Source: Spodoptera frugiperda (taxonomy: Eukaryota; Arthropoda; Insecta; Lepidoptera; Noctuidae). From it: DNA of 64,000 bases. The stretch spans positions 372,001-436,000 of the forward strand of contig NC_064218.1 of the NCBI RefSeq assembly GCF_023101765.2, given 5' to 3'. The first letter of the stretch is position 1, and each line of letters opens with the position of its first letter. The translations under genes were made by a program, and so were the position numbers. The notes beneath the pieces are model-generated. The model did no database searches, was not told where the DNA came from, and saw only the letters and a program-made list of their open reading frames with translations. Of this stretch, positions 11,904-22,415 are shown in pieces.

Positions 11904-13314
11904 TTTCTTTGCCATTTCCTTAGCGATAATTGTTGCACCATCTACGAAAGAATACAATACAATACACACAAACAAAACAAACTACTTACACGTATGCTGA
12001 TAAATTCATAGTTTCCTATACATATTAAAAAAAATATAATTTTACAGGTAGTAAAATAAAATGTAAAAATAAATAACAATAAACGTATTAATAATTCAGA
12101 CACGCGAAATGATTCTAAATAACATAATCGGAGTGGAGTTGACAGTTGTAAATAATTATGGCGACATAATTAGGCCGGAATTATTTATTTCAGTTCATAT
12201 AAATTATGTGACCGCTTGTTTTTACCATTGTGCGTTATCCGAAATCTTACATGAAATAGAAATTTTATAAATGTTTGAAGAAATAGTGTAGGGTGTCGTG
12301 AAAAATGTATGTTGCAGTAAGAATGTAAGGGTTACTGAAAAATATATTATGGTTTTGTTTTTTTTTTTCAAAATATTTTTGACTTGAGTTAGTAGCATTA
12401 TAGTTGATAAAGTATTTATTTATGTGGTGAAAAAGGAAACATGATTTATAGTAATTCTTTTAGTATTTAATTTTTGTCCTATTTCTGAAATGGAAAGAAA
12501 AAGAGCCTCATATAAAATATCAAGCAATGAAGCGCGTTTAAAAAAAATACATTATCACAATGAAATCTCGTTTAAAATATCACGTTACTAAAAAACGTTA
12601 AACACTTTCTTAATATATTATTCACGACTGAAAAATGCAATATTCACCGCTACATTATCTAAATTTAACAAAAAGATACGCGTGTACCTACAAAAAGTTA
12701 AATTATTTCACACCTGAGGTCAGAAGCTGTATTGTAACAAAAAATCTAGTATCAATTTAGACAGATTTAACGCCTATTTACCCAGGCTGGGCTAGCAACT
12801 AAACCTAAAAAACTATTACATATTCAAATAAGCAACTAAAATTGTTGAAACATTTTTCTTTATGGGCCATAGTACATCTTAAAGTGTGAAAAATTTTTAG
12901 ATGCAACTAATTAAAATTTAATGTAATTATGTTGCCGGTTAACGCACTATAATTCTACAACTGTATAATCTATTGTTTGTTACTTATCATAATTTTAATT
13001 TGTTAGCCTGTTTCTGAATGGTGTAAGCAGGAAGCTAGGTGCGGCGGCTGGTATGGCTTTGTGCATCGTATTTATGGAGCTGATACCATCGGAGGCGGGA
13101 TGCCGTTTTAGTTTTTATTTTATTAATTATGATGTTCGTTTTTTAATTTATTGATGGTGGTTTTGGTAGGTTGTGGGTTGTATGAGAATTTAGTATTAGA
13201 GAAACAGTAAAAAGAGTGGAATAGTTTGGAAATAATTTAGAGTTTTAGTTGTAGGTTTTTATTTAGTAAAATGTTTAAATTACTGCTCATGAAGAAGAGT
13301 TCTTCTGGGAGTAA
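11904..13314. other. unassigned AT-rich DNA
   Basis: Includes homeodomain-type TAATTATG sequences around 12,150-12,210 and a splice-like TTTTACAG/GTAG at about 12,048. Nothing can be firmly called. Confidence 0.3.
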
Positions 13315-13345
13315 AAACTAGTAGAGCTTTTCTCTATATTTACGT
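13315..13345 (+). repeat. dispersed repeat fragment (CTAGTAGAGCTTTTCTC family)
   Basis: A 20-base stretch (13,315-13,334, containing CTAGTAGAGCTTTTCTC) is identical to 60,518-60,537. Both are followed by a related TA-rich, ACGTG-containing block. This suggests an old dispersed element with one fuller copy at 60.5 kb. Confidence 0.5.
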
Positions 13346-13865
13346 GGCTAAAGTGTGATTTGTCTCACGATAGTTACCTATCAAAATACCGTTCTTCAAT
13401 TTGTTCAATGAATCCTACACAATATATTATTATTCCATTCAAATTACAATACCCACATGTAGGTACCTAATTACAACCACGTACTCGTAATATGAAACTA
13501 GATGACACAACAGTACCACCCCTATAACCCCACCCTAGTATTAGTATCAGCAGGAGTACTATACTTCCAAGTTATCTAATAAGCAGTAACCGACATGCAA
13601 GTACAAGTTCTTGACAGTGGTGCAACAAATCGATGAGCATTCACAACGAGCTGTGGTAAGCTACTAAGCTATGTAAGAATCGCGTGCTCTATGAAATATG
13701 TAAGCTGCCTGTGTCACCGTGAGCTAGAGTGGCTGAGGAATGGATATGGCATTTTTGTAATATAGTTTTTTTATAATTTGTTTCTAGTTCTAGCTCATGG
13801 CTAGACTAATAGGACCCGCTAGTTTAAGATTAAGATGGTTTACCACAATTACCCCTTTTTTGCAG

Positions 13866-13892
13866 GTAGGTGGGAGATCACAGTTTAAAAAG
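13866..13892 (+). CDS. candidate 27-nt microexon or recursive splice site
   Basis: A near-ideal acceptor (ACCCCTTTTTTGCAG, AG at 13,864-13,865) abuts GTAGGT, the grammar of a recursive (ratchet) splice site. Twenty-seven bases further on is a usable donor (AAAAAG/GTTAGT at 13,893). The 27 bases are nine sense codons, VGGRSQFKK, and keep phase. So it could be a microexon in a long intron, a ratcheting point, or chance. No neighbouring exon has been linked to it. Confidence 0.25.
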
Positions 13893-15038
13893 GTTAGTTT
13901 TGCCATAAAGTGCTGTATCGGGGGATTTTAAATTTTTTATAGAAACTGCTGTAAGTGATGCTAAATTAACTAAAGTTGACTCGTCAATATACTGAGAATT
14001 TATCTACTGGTTTCGAGTCATAGAGGGACTTTTCCTCTTGAGCAGCATGTGCGGACGCGGCGACGTCGCGTTTTACTTTAAGTTATTTTAGTTCCTATGA
14101 TTAGATAGCTATGGTACTTGAATTTAGATGATATAATGATGACAAAATTTTCAGAAGATAGATCACAAATGGCTTGCTTAGTTATTTAAGTCGATGCATC
14201 ACCGGCTGTTTCACTATGTATTGCACTTTTAAATCCTCTACAAAAAAAAAAAATAAATTAAAAAAATTAAAAAACCCGACTGCATAAAAAAAATATATAT
14301 TGATAGTCCAGTCAATTTAGGAATTCACCTCGGAATTCGAGATACCCAGCTGTAATTTTGTATATACTTGTATTTTGACCCCCTAAAACTTGTCTCAAAA
14401 CCTACATATGGTAGGGTGTAAGCAACCCTTAAAATTCAGGGTCAAAGGGCCCAAAAATCGCTTTTTTGCGGTTTTTTCGAAATATCTAATTTCCTATGGG
14501 TTTTTGGTAATTGTATTCAATAGCAATATTGTAGCATACAAAATTCTCTACAACTTTTGTGTAAACTTTTTTTTATACGGTGAACCGTTTTCGAGATAGA
14601 GGGCGGAGAGCGCGCGGTCACTGCATCTCTTCAAAAAAATTTTTTTTCGTCTAACCTATCCGTGATGGTTGTCTATGGATAGGACATAAAAAAATACGTC
14701 ATGGTTCCTAAAACCATTTTTCGTCAAAATCAATCGTTTGAAAGATAGACGCTTCCAAAGTGGAAAAATGAGGTCTATCGAATGTGTCCTACCCCCTAAC
14801 TTTTAAAATAAGTTAGTAAGAAAACTAAAAAAAATATATGCTGTAGATTTTAATGAAAACTTTCAACGAAAATTGGTTTGAACGAGATATCATAATTAGT
14901 TTTTAAGAATTGATACATCTATACATATAATAAAATCGTAGAAAAGTGCTGTCTGTACATTGAAAATAAAAATAAAAAAAATAGCAGGGGTTATTGTTAT
15001 GTCGATGTCGAACCCAAAAATGTAATTAACTTTTTTTT

Positions 15039-15126
15039 TGTCTGTTTGTCTGTTTGTCTGTTTGTCTGTTTGTCTGTTTGTCTGTTTGTCTGTTTGTCTG
15101 TTTGTCTGTTTGTCTGTTTGTCTGTT
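15039..15126 (+). repeat. (GTCTGTTT)n microsatellite
   Basis: About eleven 8-bp units of GTCTGTTT inside the Helitron. The repeat gives a spurious TDKQTNRQ-type frame on the minus strand (14,997-15,227). Confidence 0.95.
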
Positions 15127-15430
15127 CGTCTGTGCGCGCTAATCTCAGAAACGGCTGATCCGAGTTGGATGCGGTTTTGACGAATATATTGTGGGATGCT
15201 TAAATTTACATTTAGTGTTTGTTTCATGTCAATCGGTTCATAAATAAAAAAGTTATGTCAAATTAAAGAATCACGTCGAACATTCTATGCTTATACCATT
15301 AATCTCCGCAACTATTTGACGGATTTGGTTGAAATTTGGTACAGATATAGTTTAGAACCTTAGAAAGGACATAGATATATTTTTATTTCAAAAATCAAAA
15401 AATAAAAATAAGAAATAAATTATTTATAAA

Positions 15431-15727
15431 TAATTCTATGTCGATCGTTACACGACTTCGGTTCATGTTATTGTTTTAATTCATCGAAAAAAAGTAAATA
15501 AATAGTAAAAAGGTATGAAAAAAATAATATCAATATAATAAAACATTTAGTACAAAGAAAATGCTCTAACGGAGTATAGATAATTCTATGTCGATCGTTA
15601 CACGACTTCGGTTCATGTTATTGTTTTAATTCATCGAAAAAAGTAAATAAATAGTAAAAAGGTATGAAAAAAATAATATCAATATAATTAAACTTTTAGT
15701 ACAAAGAAAATGCCCGAACGGAGTATA
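15431..15727 (+). repeat. 150-bp tandem duplication, two copies
   Basis: The segment starting TAATTCTATGTCGATCGTTA at 15,431 repeats at 15,581 with about 97% identity by eye, to roughly 15,727. It lies inside the Helitron and must have arisen after or during its amplification. Confidence 0.9.
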
Positions 15728-17536
15728 AATAAATAATCCAAGTTGTCTTTATCCTCGATAGATGGCGTTGGGATCGAAATAGATCGCGCTATGGTTTCGT
15801 TACATTCATTTGGTTGGGTATCGGCCGAGCGCTTCGGTACTATCGTAGAAAAAGTGTATTATCAGTCGTATGATTATTTGTCTGTAGTGGTCCTGCTGTT
15901 TCGTATATTCTAAATTGGTTTCGTTGTATTTGTCAATTAATAAGTTTATTTGTTGGGTTTTCCTGGTTTTTTGGTTAAACTATTTAACGTAGGTTTAGTT
16001 TGATATCGATTATTAGTAGTTACTGTAGTTAGTTTTTTTAATAAAATTGTAAAGTCTAATTTATAAATTAATTAGATTAGATTTAAGTCGTTTCTTTTAA
16101 ATTATTTAGTTTAAGCTTGGTTATTATAGCATAGAGGATAGGTTGTAATATAGTTTCTTTTTTAATTGTTATAAATTCGTAATTCGTAGCTTTCTTTAGT
16201 TTTAAGTTAGTTTAAGTCCGTTTTTAAACTATTTTTTCAATGCTCTAAGTGAGTATACATCAGTCTATTAAATTCAAACGCAGAGCTCATTATGTTGATT
16301 TTTGAAGAGTTCCCTGGAATATCTTCCACATCTCATTTTTGATGATTTTGGTTAAAACCAAAATTTTGCCGGAAGTCACTATTCCACGCGAACGAAGTCG
16401 CGGGCAAAAGCTAGTTTTTAATAAAAACACACTTAATTTTCCACTTTCTCAATTCTTTTAATCAATTCTTAAAAACTAATTATGATATCTCGTTCAAACC
16501 AATTTTCATTGAAAGTTTCCATTAAAATCTACAGCATATATTTTTTTTAGTTTTCTTACTCACTTATTTTAAAAGTTAGAGGGCAGGACACATTCTATAG
16601 ACCTCATTTTTCCACTTTGGAAGCGTCTATCTTTCAAACGATTGATTTTGACGAAAAATGGTTTTAGGAACCATGACGTATTTTTTAATGTCCTATCCAT
16701 AGACAACCATCACGGATAGGTGAGACGAAAAAAAATTTTTTTGAAGAGATGCAGTGACCGCGCACTCTCCGCCCTCTATCTTGAAAACGGTTCACCGTAT
16801 AAAAAAAAAGTTTACACAAAAGTTGTAGAGAATTTTGTATGCTACAATATTGCTATTGAATACAACTGCCAAAAACCCATAGGAAATGAGATATTTCGAA
16901 AAAACCGCAAAAAAACGATTTTTGGGCCCTTTGACCCTGAATTTTAAGGGTTGCTTACACCCTACCATATGTAGGTTTTGAGACAAGTTTTAGGGGGTCA
17001 ATATACAAGTATATACAAAATTACAGCTGGGTATCTCGCATTCCGAGATTCTTACCTAATTTAACCTTATTTGACTGGACTATGAATGATTTTAGTCTAG
17101 TTTATTTAATGGGTCCCGACTGTTGCACTCAATTATGTTTCGCATAAGATTATTATTTTTTGTGTATTGATTATGAAATTATTTAATTTTGTGGTAATAG
17201 TATTGCTATCTACACTTTTAGACTAAGCTTGTTTTTTACTTTTTTTTATGCAGTCGGGTTTTTTAATTTTTTTAATTTATTTATTTTTATTTAACACTTT
17301 TTAGTTAGTTATAATACGGCTATGTGTTTCTCAAGATTTCACCCGCGACACGAAACGACAGTTCAGAAACCGCTAGTCAATCGCGTCGCGTAGTACCTAT
17401 ACGAGTATTTAGTTTGGATAATAAAGAACCTAATTGCACATAGTATTTTTTTTCTATATGTCAGTGATATACCATTTTGGAATCCTCATGATGAGCTCTT
17501 TAATTTGATACCCATATTGTAGCAAATTATTTTTTT

Positions 17537-17765
17537 TTATTTTTTTTTTACTTCTCTCTAGGGCGCCTCACGGCCGCCATGTTGGTTTTTGTTTTACGTC
17601 ACATATCTAAGAACACTTGGGTAATTAAGACGAATCCAACGATGCCCTGATTGTCGAAATCAATCAAGCCGTTTCGAAGAAATGAGGTAATAAAGAATAT
17701 TAGGCTCATACATACAAGATACGCGCGAAAAACATAACCCTTCCTTGGCAGTCGGGTAAAAATGA
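17537..17765 (-). repeat. dispersed repeat ending in ACCCGACTGCC
   Basis: Read on the minus strand it starts near TTTTACCCGACTGCCAAGG, contains GGTTATGTTTTTCGCGCG and CATGGCGGCCGTGAGGCGCC, and ends in an A/T-rich run. I recognise this as a repeat seen in other Lepidoptera. Its ACCCGACTGC terminus matches the outer ends of the adjacent foldback element. Confidence 0.6.
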
Positions 17766-18020
17766 AAGGTGCAACTTTTGGTCTAAACGGTCTCTAAATT
17801 TTTTTTTTGGCGTCACGCTATGACTTTATCTAAGGAAGCAATATGGGAGGCACGTTCAGGAATATGTGGCGAACTTGTGTATTCTAGCAATGTTATCAAA
17901 TTAACTTTTTTTTAGCGTTGATAAGTCTGTGTTTGGCCACCAATCCGCTTACTGCCAGGACGGCGAAACGAAGATGTGGCTGCAGATGGAGCATACAGAC
18001 TTACTGAAAAGATTATTTAT

Positions 18021-18076
18021 TTTTTTATGGAATAGGTGGCAAACTAGTCACCTGATGGTAAGCAATCAGCGCTAGC
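18021..18076 (-). repeat. family C 3' fragment
   Basis: Inverted family C tail: TTTTTTATGGAATAGGTGGC, AAACTAGTCACCTGATGG and TAAGCAATCAGCGC. Confidence 0.7.
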
Positions 18077-18109
18077 AATTGTTTGAGATGAACTTATATG
18101 TTTCTGTCT

Positions 18110-18165
18110 TACTCATCATCATCATCCTCATAAACAGCTCCTATCAGCCGACTACTGGACTACAA
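18110..18165 (-). repeat. LINE 3'-end fragment with TGA-type tail
   Basis: On the minus strand GTCCAGTAGTCGGCTGATAG is followed by a short ATGATGATGATG run. This resembles the 3' end of the lepidopteran LINE whose ORF finishes in a YVQQW motif (compare 52,937-53,056). Confidence 0.4.
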
Positions 18166-18589
18166 ACATAATTGTACATAAGGTATCTATAATTTATATG
18201 TCTATTTAATTCTAAATGAAAATTTTCATATTCCGGTGGCAAGCGGCAAAAAAAATGGAAAATAGACTGAAGGGTGCTTTGCTTTCAATCTGGACATGGT
18301 AAATTGCAAATTGCAGAAATAGACTAGCATTACAGTTGGTAAGTAGTAAGTATGGCACGCTTACACCAGACTGTTGTGGTTCCCACAAATATCAGGGAAA
18401 TACTAAGCGGTAATGTTATTAGGAATATAAGTTACTATGTATCTTGGGGTATATGATTTTTTAACACGTGATTTTAAGCTCGATCCACGGGACAGGTCAT
18501 TTTTATTCGTATTGTATAGAAAAATATACCTACACATCTAAACAGTATGATGCGATGATATTAGGGATGAGCTTACAATGTTAGAAGTA

Positions 18590-18720
18590 AATTGCCTGTT
18601 TGACCTGTATGTATGTATATTTGTATGCGATTATCTCACGATTAGCCAAACCGATTTTGATGCGGTTTTCAGAGAATTATTGGTTTCACTTGAAACTGTA
18701 AGGTAGTGTACTGAAAATTA
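18590..18720 (+). repeat. degenerate dispersed repeat
   Basis: TATGCGATTATCTCACGATT, then CCAAACCGATTTTGATGCGG. A diverged relative is at 36,030-36,130 (GCGCGATTACCTCGCG, TTTTGATGCCGTTTGC). The class is unknown, but the wording is shared with Helitron and LINE 5' regions in Lepidoptera. Confidence 0.5.
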
Positions 18721-19324
18721 TTTTCATATGTATGTTCATTTAAGTGGACAGAATGACATGTGCTTACAAGGGTCCATTTTTTGAGAAATAGTACATAATG
18801 TCTAATTTTATATAAGAAAACAATTTAAGTGTGGTTTATAAGGTCTAATTTAGCTTGGCACCACTTACCTACTTTAGCTAACAACTACTCACCTACTTCC
18901 CTAACTACAACAAATCGCTCCCAATAATTTAAACATCACTCTCCAAAGGATTAACTAAGATTAAAATGTCACTAAGTGCGAGCAACAGCTCTATTCACGT
19001 CCCTATTAAGTAATAAGATAACAATTTGACTCCATCCCATAATTGAGCTCTAGTTCAATTATTTTAACTCGTTTGACATTAGAATGTCTATCGAATTCCC
19101 TTGATGTGACACGTAATAGGGCTGAATAGATATGTATGATGCTGGTTAGAAGCGGTTCTAACGTAGGTACTACAGTTTGATGCTGCGATAAAACACGATC
19201 GATCTTAATGAACATTGATAGTTATTCAACTGTGATAATGTCGATGTTAGGTGATGAATCGAATAGTTGTATCGAATCAAATCGTATCGTCATCGAATAA
19301 ATGTTTTGTTTAATATTCATCTTT

Positions 19325-19430
19325 CTTTTTTTAAGGAGTAAGGGAAACGAACAGTCGAGTCACCTGATGGTAAGCGATCCGCGCCTCCTATAGACACCCG
19401 CAACACCAAAGGAGGCACAGGCGCGTTAAA
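19325..19430 (-). repeat. family C 3' fragment
   Basis: Contains GTCACCTGATGGTAAGCGAT, CCGCGCCTCC, TATAGACACCCGCAACACC and GGCGCGTT in inverted order relative to the family. Confidence 0.75.
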
Positions 19431-20515
19431 ACAAATACTTACGCTAATTATTAGAGGTAATTCGAAATTTCGGAAAGTGCTCGTATCACATCGAACAATT
19501 GGGTGTTTATATGTATAGAACAATTTTCATGGTAAATACTAATTACTTTTGAATGTTTAACTAATAGGCACATAATATATCAACTAGAACAAATAAAATA
19601 CAAGCTATATCAATGCACAATAAATTAATGTTTGTGATAGTTTTCTACGAAATTATAATTACCTATTAATGTTGGAAATTATTGGAATAATAATTTCAAC
19701 TTATTTCAATAAATATGTTTGCATTTACTTAGTTATTGTATATTATATTGTAAATGCGATATTTTAAGCTCAAAAAAGTGATATTTATTCTTATTTGTAT
19801 GCTTGATATAGTAAAACATTTTTAAAGTAACCCCAATAAATCACAACAATACTTCATCACATCAGCGTTTGTTAATGAACGTAAGTTATCGTTTTATAAA
19901 TATTATTATATTTCAGTAGAATTTTCGTAAATATATTAAAATTTACTTTAACATCAAATATGTACACCAATCACATCGGCTATTGAAACGAAATGATATT
20001 TATATTTAATGAATGCGACGAATGAAATGAGTTTGGAAAATTATTTCCATTTTAGTTACTCGTATTATTTCATTTTGTAAACTATATTTACCTGATGTAT
20101 GTTGAGGCAATCAACTCAATCTTAATGTACTCATTAACTGGCTTTTCATTAATAATTTAAAGCCGACGTAACGAAAATTGCGTTATTTTGAATCGGAGTG
20201 TAATTTGTTTAACATTTATTTCCAAAAGGGAGATTCTGTTACATTTTGATGAGACATTATTAATATGTATTCGACTTACTTATTATTTTCCTTTAGCCTT
20301 GTTTTCCTACTTTAAAATAATTATGATATTGTACCTTGAATACTGGACTTTATATCTAGTAAACTTAGTTAGAGCCAAAGTGTAGTCTTGTTCTCTTAAT
20401 TATTGTGACAACTATAAGTAGATTACTTTGATAATGATTGATAATGTGCACCAGGTACCTAGAGGTTTGATTTTTAAAGACAATTGAAGGATATCAGTAT
20501 TTTTACTTCACAAAT
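19431..20515. other. unassigned AT-rich DNA
   Basis: One minus-strand CATCAG/GTAAAT donor (near 20,092) follows a 16-codon open stretch but has no good acceptor. Nothing else is recognised. Confidence 0.3.
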
Positions 20516-20685
20516 ATACCAGCGTTTAGCAAATGTTGATGGCTCTAAAAACAGAAGTTGGTATCTAGCATGACTTGTAAAGACAGTTAGGTCAGTTATT
20601 TCGCGCAGTCGCACTCGGATGCACTTCACGCTCCATCGCCAGGGCGTGGTGCAGGTAGCCGAAATCACTATGCTTCGGACATACG
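20516..20685 (-). CDS. coding-like GC-rich segment, unassigned
   Basis: The part at 20,580-20,685 is much richer in GC than its flanks. On the minus strand it begins after TTGTACAG, a fair acceptor. Two frames are open across the GC-rich part. One continues to a possible donor (TGTGAA/GTAAAA). The other reads HSDFGYLHHALAMERE and then meets a TGA. The doubly open, protein-like composition suggests an exon or a degenerate LINE ORF piece. I do not recognise the family. Confidence 0.2.
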
Positions 20686-20689
20686 CTGT

Positions 20690-21155
20690 ACAACATCAGA
20701 GGGCATGGAAACTAAAAAAATGGTGCACTGTCATAGATTAAGTGATGTACTACTATGTAGATGCGATGATCAAGAGCGAATTATTTGTGGTGGATGATGA
20801 TTTGCATTATGACGAGTAAATGGTGTTTTAATAAGTTTTTCCAATTATTTTGACGATACTAGTGATTCTGTTTAGTAAGAAGTTTTAGGTTCAACTGCCT
20901 TGTCAAATTATTTAAATGCATGTTGCCTTAAAAGTATGCATGTTTTAATTATATAGTAACATTACTGCGATGTTGGGTATCTACTTACCTATACACGTGT
21001 AATAAATCCAATGAAAAGCTTCGTAAAAATTCATTCACCTTTCTGATAACATTTGTCCTATCTACAGTGCCCTATTCTATGCTCTCACCAGCGGATGCAC
21101 AAAAGCGGGCCCGTCTGACTGGTTCCCACTTTTTTTGCCCCCACGGCCTCGGACC
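20690..21155. other. unassigned DNA
   Basis: A good minus-strand donor context (GTATAG/GTAAGT near 20,991) follows an open stretch without a convincing acceptor. Not called. Confidence 0.3.
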
Positions 21156-21206
21156 CACGCACACGTGCGCGCGCGCAGTGTGCGTGCACGCAGCGCTGTG
21201 TGCGTG
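21156..21206. other. alternating purine-pyrimidine tract (Z-DNA-prone)
   Basis: About 50 bp of almost pure CG/CA/GT alternation, including GTGCGCGCGCGCAGTGTGCG, in an AT-rich region. It is followed at once by two CAGCTG E-boxes (21,211 and 21,223 areas). Confidence 0.7.
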
Positions 21207-22375
21207 ATCAGCTGATGGCAACAGCTGTAGTGTGATCAATCGGTTTAAACACGTAATGCCGGTATGCGAGGAAATGCCGAGGTATGCCCAGGGGAGCAGG
21301 ATTGATGGAATTTGGATGTCTAATTGATGTTGTGGTTGTGTCGGGGAAAGTATGGAATTTTTGATGATATTGTACGCAGATGGGATGTGTTGGGTGCGTG
21401 AGATATGCTGGATTTTGCTTCGAAACTGCCAATTGACTGTTTCTCTTTTAAAATTGAATGTCCTTGTAGTCTAATGGTCTTGTAAAACTTTTGACGTTGC
21501 TGCAGAAAACCTCTATAACTTAGATAATGCTAATGATTACTTACATATACGTGTAATAAGTAAATACCTTGACCAGTTTTGCACTTACTTAAAAGCCTAA
21601 AAGGAAGAATAAACAGTTACACTATCTCCTATCTAATGTCCACAGACAAAATACAACTATATTAGTCATTACTCATTAGTGCCAATAGTAATATTATAAG
21701 TTTAAGTTAATAGTCAATTTCCATAAGAAGAAACGTTGGTATTATTCCAACCAATCATGGAACAGTAATTTAAACTTTTATGGTCAACAAATGAACGGCG
21801 GCCATCTTAATTTTTACGTCAAAGTTTTAATGACCCCTGTTTTTGGCTAAAATAATTGCGAGGTATGTAGTTGTGTACCTTAATTAGTAGTTGTATTTCT
21901 AAATAAGATATTGATGTCAATTGATATTAAATTATTGTGGAACGAATGTTGAAAGGACATTGGTGTTTTTTACGTGGTTTTTAATTTGTGAATGTGTTTT
22001 CGCCATTTTTAATAATGTATGAATTTAATAATATGTTCAAAATAATGTTGTTTTATTACAATTTCTATTATTAAAACTCTTATTTTACAACTTTTCTTAT
22101 TAAACAAACAAGCACCTTGCTATTTTGCAAATATAAAAATGACCTACATATTTATCATCTACAATTACAACACAATATAACCTTCTTTATTCGCTTGCAT
22201 GAAATGAATTTCTATAAAGTATTAACCGAACAAAATAAACAGCAAGAGAAATGATTCAATTAATCTCCGACAGATGGCGTTGCTTAACATTTCACTATGA
22301 TATAGCCGACTAATTTACTTACAATTTCTACACTCAGTTACAGAGCCCAAGATATATGCTATTTTATTGTTCCAG

Positions 22376-22415
22376 GTACAAAATGTTATCAATTCTACGG
22401 ACTAACAACATGGAG
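22376..22415 (+). CDS. candidate 40-nt exon
   Basis: A strong acceptor (CTATTTTATTGTTCCAG, AG at 22,374-22,375) and a strong donor (GGAG/GTAAGC at 22,416) define a 40-nt exon. Read one way it holds a start codon in good context (CAAAATG at 22,383) and eleven codons, MLSILRTNNME, ending in phase 0. Read as an internal exon in another frame it gives TKCYQFYGLTTW, also open. Which frame, and whether it is transcribed, cannot be decided here. Surrounding DNA is AT-rich with no recognised repeat. Confidence 0.3.

Larger units (their letters stand above)
14918..16414 (+). mobile_element. non-autonomous Helitron, 1,497 bp
   Basis: Begins TCTATACATATAATAAAATC directly after an A (14,917) and ends in CTAG directly before a T (16,415), the Helitron A/T insertion rule with 5'-TC and 3'-CTRR ends. 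Just before the 3' end is a small hairpin, CGCGAAC-GAA-GTCGCG (6-bp stem with one bulged base). No Rep/helicase coding is present, so it would depend on a partner. It contains a GTCTGTTT array and a 150-bp tandem duplication. It sits in the loop of the foldback element and is therefore younger. Confidence 0.85.
14251..17282. mobile_element. long inverted-repeat (foldback) element, interrupted by a Helitron
   Basis: The left arm (14,251-14,913) is the reverse complement of most of the right arm (about 16,470-17,282). Both outer ends carry AAAAAACCCGACTGCAT. The arms match over some 650 bp with few differences. The right arm holds roughly 150 extra bases (about 17,085-17,235) missing from the left. 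Before the Helitron arrived, the two arms were separated by only about 55-60 bp. The mirrored open frames at 14,390-14,599 (+) and 16,792-16,986 (-) are the same sequence read from each arm; I see no known domain and treat them as non-coding until shown otherwise. Confidence 0.85.

Noticed and set aside
14997..15227. Minus-strand frame full of TDKQTNRQ repeats
   Set aside because: It is only the GTCTGTTT microsatellite read as protein.
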